64,000 nt of DNA from Ryuthela nishihirai. Taxonomy: Eukaryota > Arthropoda > Arachnida > Araneae > Heptathelidae. The DNA is taken from contig JAWZYU010000007.1 in NCBI GenBank assembly GCA_038380435.1, positions 23,911,001 to 23,975,000 of the forward strand, given 5' to 3'. Below the pieces are notes generated by a model. The model saw only the letters and a list, made by a program, of their open reading frames with translations, was not told where the DNA came from and did no database searches. The position numbers were made by a program, and so were the translations under genes. Below are positions 26,101 through 32,979 of this stretch, piece by piece (the first letter of the stretch is position 1; every line of letters starts with the position of its first letter).

Positions 26101-29100
26101 TATGGTGGGGGAAAATCATTAACTTCCTGTTCATATCAGATAAGATATTACAGGCTAATACTCATTGCCATTTTCTTGGTAGAAGTGTTTTTGAGTCAAT
26201 TGGGGACAGATATTGCAAAGGCTGAGCTGCTAATGGAAAATTGTGCAGAAAGTTCCAATGCTGCTACCTGCCACATGTTTACATGTATGTCATTCACTGC
26301 AACAACACTTTCACATGTAATTGTGAGCTACACCTGACATGGTCAGGGATCATTCTCAGTTCATTGACAACTTTACAGAATTCCACACACTTATTTGAAC
26401 AATACTCACCATACACCTTCTTCACATGCCTCTAAACTTTGAATGGTTGTATTCCTTCTGCCACTTAAAAACTGAACAACCCTGAATTATTCAACTTTGG
26501 ATGCTACCATGAGGAGTTTGATTGTAATTCATACTGCATCTATCATGTTAACACTGATACTTTTGATTGATTCTGATGTTGATTAATTCCTTTCTATATA
26601 CTATGAGTTACTTGTCTGAGGGTGCAATGATTGCTCAGCTTATTACCCGGATATAGGAATTTTTCGTTTAAACAACCCTTATATAAAAACTGCTGTAAAT
26701 TAGGTAAGTCCTGTAAATTCCAAGACAAAATAATTTGTATTTTTCTTTGTCTTCCTTGGAATAGGTATTAATTGTAATTATTGAATAGGTATTAATTGTA
26801 ATACCCTGGAATAAGGTATTAATTATATAAAGAATATAAATATTTTTCTTTTTCAGTTTTTAATTTAGAAGCTGTACAGTCATCTCTCATCCAAGTGCAG
26901 TCATCAAGTACAGATGCACAAAAAACTAAGTAAGTAAATTGCCTGATAAAAATGTGTAACTGCATATCAAACTATTAATTTGTTTGATGTGTAATTTTTT
27001 TTGTTGTTTAATAAGTGATAAAATTGTGATTTTCCTCATGCAATTTTAAAGTGGGAAACATTTTTCTCAGTTGTTAATTATGCATAATATTGAAGAAAAA
27101 TTTAGTTGGTAGAGGTTTAATTTTGTAACACTTAAGGGAGGTGCAAGTTGATATTCAGCTCTGCAGTATTATATAGTAGTTTCATTTAAAATTGTACCCA
27201 TGAGAATTCAGTCTTATTTAAAAGGCATTTATAAAAGTACTGTAGTTGTATGAGGTGAGTTTTTGCTACCTTAGAGAAAGATATTAAAGACCCATTCTGC
27301 CAAAGCTAAAGAAATGCGCCATTCTGTATCATATTGTCTAAGCCTATCTTGATTCACCAAGGCTGATAGTAATATTGTGGGGACACTAATATTTTTATTA
27401 CTGAATTCAGTGAATGTCAAATTATGTTATTTATCTTTAGTTGTGAAATTTGATTTCACAGTTTCAGAATTTCAGGTTTGTTTGATTAATATCAAATTGT
27501 GCAGGAGACATTATGTTGTTTGTGAGTGCCCTGCTATTTATTGGAATTGGCTCTCTTTATTGGTACCTTCAATAGTATTATTTGGCTGCATTTAATTTAG
27601 TATCAAAAGGGTTAAATTTGGTCATCACGATAGAGGAAAAACAAGTTTTGCTCGTGTTAGGGGCCAAAATGGATATTATTTAATCTTTGTTCTTGTAGAT
27701 CACTCACTGTAATAAAGACTAATAATAATCATGCTGTTATGTGAACTAATCTGGTTTTATTTGTAACACAATCAAGAATTTAATAGCAAGAATAGTGTTG
27801 CACTTGCATGACTGAATGAAAGTCAGCTGTTAGAATAATATCAGGAAATGAATAAAATATTTTGTGCTGCTTTCGAAGAGATAGGTAAAGAATGGCAAAT
27901 AATGTAACATTTGTATTCTTTTAATTATTATCCTGACTGAAATGGCCAATTTAAAATACTTGTACTGTGGGGTTGGGTTGTTTTACCTCTGAGTGGCACT
28001 TTTTTGCACACCATGAGCTAAATGGCCAGTTCACAAGGACCCCGAAGGCTCAGAGAAGGTTGGGGGAGGGGACCCACTGGAACAGCTCTTGGGAGACAGA
28101 TGGTAGTCTCCCATCAAGACCATTCAGTGTGTTCTTTAACGTGTGCAGGGTATGGCTTTCCCACACACGGGGCTACAGCTTAACATCACATTCAACAGAC
28201 AGTGGCCTTTCCAAGCCCATCAGTGTCCCCTACTGACTGTGGGGCGGGGGTGGCTCAGTCGGTAGCGTGCCAGGCTCGTAATCTGTAGTTCCCAGGTTTG
28301 AGTCCCAGCTGGGTCAGCGTTGAGATTTATCTCCGCAAAATTCCCCGCCCTACCCACAGTCAGTAGGGGACACCGATGGGCTTGGAAAGGCTGCCGTCCG
28401 TCGGATGGGACGTTAAGCCATGGCCCCGTGTGCGGGAGAGCCATACCCTGTGCACGTTAAAGAACACACTGGATGGCCTTGACGGGAGGCTACCATCTGT
28501 CTCCCAACAGCTGTTCCAGTGGGTCCCCTCCCCCAACCTTCTCTGAGCCTTCGGGGTCCATGTGACCTGGCCATTTAGCACATGGTGTGCAAAAAAGTGC
28601 CGCTCAGAGGTAAAACAATCCAATCCAATCCTTCTGACTGTGTGCAAGGTGGGAAATTTTGTGGAGATAAATCTCAAGGCTGACTCAGCTGGGACTCGAA
28701 CCTGGGAACTGCAGATTACAAGCCTGGCACACTACTGACTGAGCCACCCCTGCCCCTACTCATACTGTAAAAGCCCTCAGACAAAATGCAACTGGAGTTC
28801 CATGATTTAATGCAGTTTAATATATAACTGCAAAAGCTTATCATGGGTAAGATACCACAACACAATTTTTGTTTAAGATTAACTTTAAAATATATTATTA
28901 TATTCAAATTTAAGTATAATATCAAATTTGGAATATTTCATATGGATAGTGTACATTAATATTATTTTTTATTTGTTTACTTTTTGGAATAGATATAGTG
29001 ATCTTTTTGCCTTAGTAGAAGAATTGGATGATATGAAAGCTTCCAAACCAGCCAGGACAGGTGGAAGAGGAAAAGGTGCAGGACCAAAGAATGTGATAAA

Positions 29101-30526
29101 ATCTAAACAGGCAACAATAGATTCAGATACTGAAACTGATAGCACAGAAGTAAGTATTGCCCAAAGCCCATTTGGTGTAGATAATGACATAGCATTCCAC
29201 TACTTTTATTAATTATAGCAATAGTGATAAAAAAAAGTAATGAATATTTGATTGACACTAAATGGGCAAAAGTAGTGGTTACCAACCAGAAATCTGTGGA
29301 AAAGATATCACTTTGAATGAATTTTTTCAATTTTTGAAAGTATGTAGTTATTATTACAACAATAAAGCTGTTCACCAACCAATCTGCTAAGTTCTTTCAC
29401 TGGGACTGAATTGGTGCACATTCCATTCTCAGTGACTGCCTAGTACTAATATGATACATGCCTAGTAATAATATGAGAAATGCTTAATGCTATCACCTTG
29501 CCAAATGACAGTTTTGGCAAAGTGATAGTGCTAGGCACTTTCTGTGTAATTCAGAGGTTTCAAAATGCAATCATCAGTTGGTAATGTGTTATGAATTGCC
29601 TTTAATTTTTCAAAAACATGGTAATTTTTTTTAATTGGGGAAGGATTTTTATTTTGATCGAGGAAATGCTCATTGTTCTATAAATAAGTAGTTTGGTTTT
29701 GTCTTTGAATTTTGTTATATTCTTGACTTTGAACTTTGTGTTTCCTATTCTATAAATATTTTTCTTCATTAGTTATCTGCTCATAATTTCAAAATGAGTA
29801 ATATATAATATGTATATATAAATATTTCTCATGTGTTGGTAATTTCAAAATGATGGTCTGTTTAATCACAAATCAAATTAGAAGTCTAGTTCTGGACATG
29901 TGCTTGTTCAGTAAACTGGCTTAATTGAAAGCAGATGCATAGCTGTAGTGTGCCATGTTAAGCCAACTTTCAGAGGCTGTAGTGTTCATATGTATTAGAC
30001 ACACTTGTCTTTATTCAGTCTGACTTTGTATTTTCATTAATCTTTTGTGTGTCTTTTTGCAAATCAATTACTTTTAGATTTATTGCTACAATTTTGCTAA
30101 TTATTTCTGATGAAGAAGTCTTGCAACTTGTTGCTCAGAAAAATGCTTTCTCTTATTTGATTTAGGGAATCAGAAAACTGGAATTTCTTGGGCATTCATT
30201 TTATTTTAAATGCAATCTTTTATATTCTGAAATTGAATGAAGTCTCAGAAATAAACATATTTTTCCACTGAAACTGCTTAAAAATTAATTTGGCCACCAG
30301 GTGGAAGTCATTGCTAGAATTCTGCACTTTAGGGATTAAATGCCATAAATATATATTTGTTTAACTGTTGAAAAGTGAGCTGCTTTTTACAACATCTCAA
30401 ACATCAAGAGAACACTTTCAAAAATAATACTATTTTAAATTCTGACTGTTCAGGTAGAAATGGCAATTATGAAAAGAAATTATTTTAATGATGGAACAAT
30501 GAAATGATAAAAGCAGTGAGAGTTGT

Positions 30527-30557
<31 letters not shown>

Positions 30558-31907
30558 GTTAGTGGAATTGCTGTGAATGAATACTGGACAAGAGTAGATT
30601 ACCCCCTATTTGTTTGATTCAGGCCACAATCACTGCTTTACCTCTTATTACAAGCACTGTCTGTGACATTTGCACCAATTAATTGCAAACTGTGATGTTG
30701 AACAACTGCAGGAAGCATTGCATATTATGTTCTAAATATTCTGAGTTTTTAAAGCACAAAATATTAAAAGCATACCTAGAATTCACTGTGGAAATGTCAG
30801 TTTCACATGCAGGAAACTTAAATAGTATTAGTGTTAAATAAAGAATCACCTTTGTTTTAAGCATTACTACTTATTAATCATACATATAATAATATAGAGT
30901 AAACCCTCGCTAGTCCAGATGCAGCTAATCTGGATTGGACTGACATTTTTGCTCAACACACTCAACAAGCATGTTTTGTTTGGAATGTTCAGTGGTGTTG
31001 GCTCTGTGATGAATGTGTATTATTGCTTTTAATATATAATTTATTTTCTGCTATTTAGTTAAGTTTAAGTATTTTATTTAATTATGGGTTCTAAACAGTT
31101 GAAAAGTAGTATAAAAAGAAAGCATGTTACTTTAATTGTTGTTAACAAGTTGAAAGTGATAGAATAACTTGAAAAATGCATTTCTGAAAAAAAATTTGCC
31201 AAAGAATTTGGTATAGATTTGAGTTCCATTATTCTTGAACTGTCTTCAATGAGTCATCTGTTGATGAATAAATGTGGTGTACTTTTTCATTTTTTGAATA
31301 AAGACTCTATAGTGCAATGTCTTTTTTTAGATGATGACTCAAATTTTAATATTTGTTCGAGATACAAACTCAATATTATAAATAGAAAGTGACTCTACAT
31401 TTGTATACATATTTAATACATATTTATTTTTAAGATCAGTACTTATAAATTTTCCATTTATTTGTGTTCACAGCTTTTTGTTCTTTAGGACCATTGTTTG
31501 CTTCACTAATGCAGATTATTAACTAATCCGATACTCCTCCTTTCCCAGTTTATCTGGATTAATGAGGGTTTATTGTATTTGACTTTTAACTGTTTATTCA
31601 GCTAAAGCAGTACCTTTAAATGCATATAATTGAATTGCAATTCATGAAAGAATAGCTTTATTTTGTACAGTTAATTTACATGTCATTGTGCAATTTTGAT
31701 ATGTTAGTTATTTTGTTATGCTTACTGCAATTCTTTCTGCTATATGATGCTATCAGGAATTAAAAGTTGCATATATATATATAAATTTAATATAACTTTT
31801 CATTATTTGTAACAAACTTGCTTTTATTTCTGTAGGATGAAGAAACATTAAAACCAAAGCCTAGGAAGAAAAAGCGGACAATGCCGGTAGGGTTTGATAG
31901 TGACTAA
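3638..31907 (+). CDS. INTS3: Integrator complex subunit 3 (INTS3), C-terminal part, seven exons
   Basis: INTS3 is a scaffold subunit of the nuclear Integrator complex, which cleaves snRNA and other nascent RNA polymerase II transcripts. It is also the large subunit of the SOSS single-strand-DNA-binding complex. Seven exons join in phase: 3638-3751, 12487-12535, 17490-17654, 24806-24894, 26857-26929, 28993-29149, 31836-31907. Together they give about 238 residues. Recognisable stretches include [20 protein letters not shown] in the first exon, [16 protein letters not shown] plus KPTADLL across the second junction, and [14 protein letters not shown]. The tail is acidic then basic (KPRKKKR, a likely nuclear-localisation cluster) and ends GFDSD. 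The family is about 1,040 residues long in vertebrates, so about three quarters lies to the left. In known structures the C-terminal helical region contacts INTS6. The product name rests on recalled family similarity, but exon order, phases and the tail all agree. Confidence 0.93.
3792..4256. mobile_element. hAT-type non-autonomous element (465 bp)
   Basis: It begins CAGGGGTCGGGAACC and ends GGTTCCCAGCTCCTG-like (AGTTCCCAGCTCCTG), giving imperfect inverted repeats of about 15 bp. The flanks are ACCTAAAG and TTCTAAAG, an 8-bp target duplication with two changes. No transposase frame was seen. It lies in the first intron, 40 bp after the INTS3 exon. Confidence 0.75.
4265..5254. other. AT-rich intronic DNA without recognised features
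   Basis: No frame, terminal repeat or box A/B motif was recognised in this part of the first INTS3 intron. Confidence 0.5.
5262..5450 (+). repeat. SINE-like repeat, family C, copy 1
   Basis: This is about 190 bp and similar to 39259-39435. Shared landmarks in order are TGGT.GTTAAGCATAC, GTAAGTGTTTGTA, GAGAAACCAGGA, GGTTATCTC.TCCTT and AAGTACCTTCTTCC, followed by an A/T-rich tail. The head looks like a degraded tRNA box A region, but no good box B is visible. Confidence 0.6.
5521..5738 (-). repeat. tRNA-derived SINE, family B, copy 1
   Basis: Read on the minus strand, the head is CCATGGCCAAGTGGTTAGC (box A like) followed by GGGTTCGAGCCC (box B). This resembles a class II (Ser/Leu-like) tRNA promoter. 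The body contains conserved blocks with GCAGCTGCTTGCCACAGAGG and ends at an A-rich tail seen as TTTTAATAAAAAATAAATAA on the plus strand. A second copy is at 17958-18157. Confidence 0.8.
6650..7860 (+). pseudogene. Decayed Tc1-family transposon
   Basis: The best preserved frame (7226-7579) and neighbouring frames carry Tc1 transposase landmarks in order: WSDESHF near 7238, [11 protein letters not shown] near 7360, a QQDN-like block near 7510, and an ELKDLL...IPQ.TF C-terminal stretch at about 7650-7710. Several frameshifts and stops break the roughly 340-residue protein. It sits inside the piggyBac-like element at 6039-8981, so it is younger than that element. Confidence 0.75.
8313..8691 (+). 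repeat. tRNA-derived SINE, family A, copy 1
   Basis: This is a full-length, diverged copy. It has a head with TGACTCAGTCAAT and GGTTTGAGTTCC, the central block GGATGGGATGTTAAG, the block CCCAACAGCTGTCC, and the characteristic 3' end AAAGCAACCCAA. It is nested in the piggyBac-like element. The short frames here are SINE translations, not genes. Confidence 0.85.
8990..9640 (+). repeat. Fragment of the piggyBac-like family, split by a SINE
   Basis: Sequence at 8990-9160 resembles internal sequence of the TTAA element at 41740-41930. The stretch at 9530-9635 resembles internal sequence near 20225-20300. Between them lies a SINE (9163-9525). No terminal repeats are visible for this fragment. Confidence 0.5.
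9163..9525 (+). repeat. tRNA-derived SINE, family A, copy 2
   Basis: It aligns over its length with the other family A copies: TGCTCAGTTGATGTGCCAGG head, GGTTTGAGAC box B remnant, GTCAGTAGGGGACAC, CCCAACAGCTGTTCC, and AAACAACCCAACTC at the end. The head is degraded. Confidence 0.85.
9640..12300 (-). pseudogene. RTE-like LINE, 5' portion, split by a Penelope-like element
   Basis: The parts at 9640-9773 and 11704-12300 match consecutive parts of the LINE at 53540-57060: endonuclease N-terminal region, start region and 5' leader. Shared landmarks are TCCTAGAAGAGCAT, CATCTGGTCTCTTGCAAGCC, AAACTATGTTTATTGAGAGA and GGTCAGCACCAGGA. The lower-coordinate edge stops inside the endonuclease, so the RT and 3' end are missing. 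The frame is disrupted by the Penelope insertion and by small changes. It lies in the first INTS3 intron, ending about 190 bp before the second exon. Confidence 0.8.
9774..11703 (-). mobile_element. Penelope-like element with GIY-YIG domain, degenerate
   Basis: Penelope-like elements encode a reverse transcriptase related to telomerase, usually followed by a GIY-YIG endonuclease. Minus-strand frames run in that order. 11406-11618 and 11056-11388 hold the N-terminal RT part with [13 protein letters not shown], the usual 'PKIHK' region. 10680-11054 holds the RT core with EAPMGSTLS and [10 protein letters not shown], the YxDD catalytic site. 10043-10240 holds [14 protein letters not shown] and IDWEHA of the GIY-YIG domain. 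The C-terminus continues to about 9970 after a frameshift near 10040 (VREAIEI). Several frameshifts and stops make it inactive. ACCTTTATC flanks both sides (9765 and 11704) and fits a target duplication in the surrounding RTE copy. Confidence 0.88.
12487..12535 (+). CDS. INTS3: INTS3 exon b
   Basis: This 49-bp micro-exon has acceptor TTTTGCAG and donor GTTAGT. It joins phase 1 to phase 2 and encodes [15 protein letters not shown], continuing the helical repeat of the previous exon. The donor is non-canonical at position 3 but has good context. Confidence 0.9.
13060..13360 (+). pseudogene. pogo/Tigger transposase DNA-binding fragment
   Basis: A plus-strand frame with [20 protein letters not shown] followed by SSGWF resembles the second helix-turn-helix (CENP-B/Tc5 type) of pogo/Tigger transposases. 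That region usually has a WF..R....P..G..L pattern and an S.GW motif. The frame is interrupted by stops and no inverted repeats were located. Confidence 0.6.
13580..13790 (-). repeat. Dispersed repeat fragment shared with about 30100-30200
   Basis: Minus-strand GAGGAAGTCTTACAACTTG closely matches GAAGAAGTCTTGCAACTTG at 30112 on the plus strand, with weaker matching beyond. The family is not identified. A Penelope-like 3' end is one possibility. Confidence 0.35.
14061..15964 (+). mobile_element. Tc1-type transposon with 29-bp TIRs and a foreign insert
   Basis: The ends are CACAGTCGTATCAGAATAAT... and its inverse, 29-bp inverted repeats with one mismatch. They are flanked by TA on both sides (14059-14060, 15965-15966), as expected for Tc1/mariner. 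A degenerate plus-strand transposase carries VAFSDESRF near 14660, a [13 protein letters not shown] block near 15620-15660 and [14 protein letters not shown] near 15720-15757, the DD34E-type catalytic landmarks. Stops and frameshifts interrupt it. About 660 bp (roughly 14880-15540) with no Tc1 similarity separates the two halves of the catalytic domain. It is in the second intron of the INTS3 part seen here. Confidence 0.9.
15966..16725. other. AT-rich intronic DNA without recognised features
   Basis: There is a short poly-G tract at 16471-16480. No frame or repeat end was recognised. It lies between the Tc1 element and a SINE fragment. Confidence 0.45.
16728..16875 (-). repeat. tRNA-derived SINE, family A, 5' fragment
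   Basis: In reverse orientation it has the head-to-middle part of family A: AGGTTCAAGTCCC box B, TTGAGATTTATCTCC and the GGGCTTGGAAAGG equivalent. The 3' half is absent. Confidence 0.7.
16976..17135 (+). repeat. Dispersed repeat with a poly-pyrimidine core
   Basis: It shares GTTATATTGCATTGGAAATC, a C-rich run, a long T run and TCTGGGCCTGGTT with 46390-46470, and more weakly with 46930-47065. The identity is unknown. A 3' transposon end is likely. Confidence 0.45.
17125..17215 (+). pseudogene. mariner transposase C-terminal fragment
   Basis: The frame includes [13 protein letters not shown], the conserved block around the third catalytic Asp of mariner transposases (usually YSPDLAPCDF). Only about 30 codons are recognisable. 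Confidence 0.65.
17490..17654 (+). CDS. INTS3: INTS3 exon c
   Basis: The acceptor is TTTTTAG and the donor GTATTT at 17655. It encodes 55 codons beginning [19 protein letters not shown] and ending NKRKR, in phase with its neighbours. It continues the INTS3 helical region. Confidence 0.93.
17860..18505 (-). pseudogene. Tc1-type transposase relic split by a SINE
   Basis: Translated on the minus strand, the right part (18158-18505) has landmarks of a Tc1 catalytic core: a V.RW..Q...M-like block, NKIMHFATK in place of QDNA.CH.A, and an [11 protein letters not shown] stretch. The left part (17860-17957) continues with an [12 protein letters not shown] stretch. The SINE at 17958-18157 separates them. 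It is heavily decayed and no terminal repeats were seen. Confidence 0.65.
17958..18157 (-). repeat. tRNA-derived SINE, family B, copy 2
   Basis: The minus-strand head is CCATGGCCGAGTGGTTAGCG, with the perfect box B CGGGTTCGAGCCCC. The body is shared with 5521-5738 and an A/T-rich tail sits at the low-coordinate end. It is inserted into a Tc1 relic. Confidence 0.85.
18633..18711. mobile_element. 79-bp hairpin MITE of the Tc1 family at 14061-15964
   Basis: It is flanked by TA (18631-18632 and 18712-18713). Each arm reproduces the 29-bp Tc1 TIR (GCAGTCATATCAGAATAATA... on the left, its inverse on the right) and extends a further 7 or more bases (CTACCATA / TATGGTAG). The whole element is a near-perfect hairpin with almost no internal sequence. 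Confidence 0.93.
18944..21388 (-). mobile_element. piggyBac-like TTAA element, copy 2
   Basis: It is flanked by TTAA at 18940-18943 and 21389-21392. The termini CCCTTCCAGTGTCCA and TGGACACTGGAAGGG are a perfect 15-bp inverted repeat. Its interior matches the 41409-43199 element in the opposite orientation, for example the TTTGCCAAATAACTAATGAA block near 19046. At about 2.4 kb it has no convincing transposase frame, so I call it a non-autonomous piggyBac-type element. Confidence 0.85.
21614..21735 (+). repeat. (GT)n-rich microsatellite
   Basis: GTGTGTGT runs are interspersed with GCGTGAGTGAATGCATGC, which is itself repeated twice. The frame running through it on the minus strand is a repeat artefact. 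Confidence 0.95.
22200..22640 (-). pseudogene. Tc1-type transposase relic
   Basis: Minus-strand frames contain VFFQQDNT (second catalytic Asp block) and then [15 protein letters not shown], matching the IEH.WD..GR.L motif of Tc1-group transposases. Stops and frameshifts are present. No inverted repeats were located. Confidence 0.65.
22717..23102 (+). repeat. tRNA-derived SINE, family A, copy 3
   Basis: This is a full-length copy. It has GTGGCTCAGTAGATAGC box A, GGTTTGAGTCCC box B, the central block with GTCAGTAGGGGACACC, CCCAACAGCTGTTAC, and the 3' end AAACAACCCAACTC. It overlaps two spurious minus-strand frames. Confidence 0.9.
23500..24330 (+). pseudogene. Decayed mariner transposase
   Basis: In order, with frameshifts: a KICAKWV..KLT-like block near 23590, CKEMLAMF near 23650, [12 protein letters not shown] near 23712 (first catalytic Asp), [12 protein letters not shown] near 23980 (second Asp block), and a C-terminal F.S...L...H-like stretch to about 24310. 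This matches the order of a mariner transposase of about 345 residues. No terminal repeats were recognised. It lies in the intron before INTS3 exon d. Confidence 0.78.
24806..24894 (+). CDS. INTS3: INTS3 exon d
   Basis: The acceptor is TTTTTTTGCAG and the donor GTAAGT. It encodes [20 protein letters not shown], then LRQNCKQNS, joining phase 2 to phase 1. The [13 protein letters not shown] segment is typical of the INTS3 C-terminal region. Confidence 0.93.
25080..25117. repeat. Short hairpin with 14-bp arms
   Basis: TTGCACATCTCACT pairs with AGTGAGATGTGCAA across a 10-base loop. The left arm and loop (GCACATCTCACTATACTGTA) also occur at 24640-24659, about 440 bp upstream, so one may derive from the other. 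It lies in an INTS3 intron. Confidence 0.8.
25860..26480 (-). pseudogene. Decayed mariner transposase
   Basis: On the minus strand, [18 protein letters not shown] (near 26050-26100) matches the first catalytic-Asp block of mariner transposases (usually VTGDESW.Y.YDPETK), followed by QW..PSSP. Upstream a KVYGEYC...-like region could be the degraded helix-turn-helix. Stops are frequent. Confidence 0.7.
26857..26929 (+). CDS. INTS3: INTS3 exon e
   Basis: The acceptor is TTTCTTTTTCAG and the donor GTAAGT at 26930. It encodes [20 protein letters not shown], then AQKT, joining phase 1 to phase 2. Confidence 0.92.
26930..27960. other. AT-rich intronic DNA without recognised features
   Basis: This is the first half of the intron between INTS3 exons e and f. 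The 72-residue frame at 27377-27595 has no recognisable motif and I do not call it a gene. Confidence 0.45.
27968..28760 (-). repeat. SINE family A, minus-strand copy, split by another SINE
   Basis: The 3' part of the SINE is at 27968-28241 (starting GGGTTGTTTTACCTCTGAG, the inverted 3' end) and its 5' part at about 28634-28760 (inverted box B GGGACTCGAACC and box A region). The two parts are contiguous once the inserted plus-strand copy is removed. Confidence 0.88.
28242..28633 (+). repeat. SINE family A, plus-strand copy nested in a SINE
   Basis: This is a full-length, well preserved copy: TGGCTCAGTCGG (perfect box A), GGTTTGAGTCCC, GGATGGGACGTTAAG and AAACAATCCAATCC. It is flanked by CTGACTGTG at 28233-28241 and 28634-28642, a clean 9-bp target duplication in the older minus-strand SINE. 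Confidence 0.93.
28993..29149 (+). CDS. INTS3: INTS3 exon f
   Basis: The acceptor is GGAATAG and the donor GTAAGT at 29150. It encodes [18 protein letters not shown], then a Gly/Lys-rich segment (TGGRGKGAG) and an acidic stretch [10 protein letters not shown]. It runs from phase 2 to phase 0. The [11 protein letters not shown] start matches the conserved INTS3 block before the low-complexity tail. Confidence 0.95.
29150..30520. other. AT-rich intronic DNA
   Basis: This is the first half of the last INTS3 intron. Apart from a short repeat at 30107-30150 shared with 13730-13775, I see no recognised element. Confidence 0.45.
30522..30558 (+). repeat. (GT)n followed by an 18-base poly-G tract
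   Basis: A GT run at 30522-30540 is followed directly by 18 consecutive G. Similar long G tracts occur at 32346-32362 and shorter ones near 33889 and 34177. Confidence 0.95.
30897..31575 (+). mobile_element. pogo/Tigger-type element (679 bp), mostly non-coding
   Basis: It is flanked by TA. The left end is GAGTAAACCCTCGCTAGTCC and the right end GGATTAATGAGGGTTTATTG, inverted repeats of about 20 bp with a few differences. An internal frame from 31084 encodes KRKHVTL...NKLKVIE..EK...[10 protein letters not shown], the N-terminal CENP-B-like helix-turn-helix of pogo/Tigger transposases, with a stop inside. The catalytic domain is missing, so it is an internally deleted derivative. It is in the last INTS3 intron. 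Confidence 0.88.
31836..31907 (+). CDS. INTS3: INTS3 exon g (last coding exon)
   Basis: The acceptor is TTTCTGTAG. It encodes [20 protein letters not shown], then DSD and TAA at 31905-31907. The basic cluster KPRKKKR and the terminal DSD agree with the INTS3 C-terminus. Confidence 0.95.
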   Translation, partial: DEETLKPKPRKKKRTMPVGFDSD

Positions 31908-32195
31908 AGTGTATAGTGTGACTTTTTTAATTAAATTGTGGTGCACAAATAAGCCTCGGCCCCAGGGTCTGGGAGCAGGAACTGTGAAATAGCTGCTTAA
32001 GACCTGCTGGAGCACAGATGTGTGTAAAAAGATGTGGATAGGGACATATGCCTCTCATGCTCTTCCTCATGAAGTTTAATCATCGCATCCTCACAGAATG
32101 TATTTCATGATTGTTGTACATAATTGTTTGTATAAGTGCATGAGGCCAAAAATGTGCTCTATTGTTTTTAAATAAAACTTTTACAGAATATTTAT
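31908..32195 (+). terminator. INTS3: INTS3 3' UTR with AATAAA polyadenylation signal
   Basis: AATAAA at 32171-32176 lies about 265 bp after the stop codon, so the 3' end is expected near 32190-32200. No nearer AATAAA was seen. Confidence 0.7.
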
Positions 32196-32199
32196 TGAT

Positions 32200-32975
32200 A
32201 GAAATCAGACTTTGAGCATCCTTCTTGGTTCTTCATTGCTTTGATTCATCAGTTTTATAGCTTTAAAATATTGGGAAAATTAATATTTGAATTCTAAGTT
32301 TGTCCTAACATTAATGTGGAATGATTCTAAATAATTTTAAGTGTTGGGGGGGGGGGGGGGGGTTACCACCATGTTTCTTCAGATGTTGCTTTTAGTATTT
32401 TATAGATCTAAACCATAAATATAATTATAAATTATCAGTTAGAAAAATATGTGTTAGGAACTACCGTGAATTTTAAAATTATATCTGTCATATATTTTGA
32501 TATTTTTATTGTCTCTATCAGTGATGCATACTATTTGCTTCAATTTGTGTATTTCTCAAATAGTTTTAATATTTCCATATATAGATGAATAAACATGTAG
32601 CTACAGAACTGATGTTCTGCCTGGTAGGACTCAAACCATAACCTACTGATTGCATGTTATCTGCTTTTTCCACGGAGTAAAGGGCACAATCTAAATTTTA
32701 GCTTAACTCTGGCTATGAAGATTCCTTGATGTGCTCTTTACAAATATTTCGATTAACAGTTATGGAAAGGACATAAAATAGCACATTGATATTTAGCATG
32801 TACTCATGAGACTGTTCAGCAGAGAATCTTCAAAGCCAAAGTCAATCTAGAAAATTGATTACCACAGTTGCTGATATGGTAAGAATAACTGACATATAAC
32901 CAATAGGTCATGACCTACCTGGATCAAACATAAATTTTTCTATGGTTACAATATCATTCCTGTTAATTATATATA
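32200..32975. other. Intergenic AT-rich DNA with a 17-base poly-G tract
   Basis: The G tract is at 32346-32362. No frame or transposon end was recognised. The INTS3 transcript should end just before this. Confidence 0.45.
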
Positions 32976-32979
32976 TATA

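Noticed and set aside
27967..28677. Overlapping frames of 74-105 residues on both strands, repeated in similar form at 58871-59292, 61832-62351 and elsewhere
   Set aside because: They are translations of the family A SINE. The same peptides recur wherever the SINE occurs and break where copies diverge, so they are not genes.
28928..29212. A 94-residue single-exon gene
   Set aside because: Only 28993-29149 is coding, as an INTS3 exon with acceptor and GTAAGT donor. The extra residues come from intron sequence on both sides.
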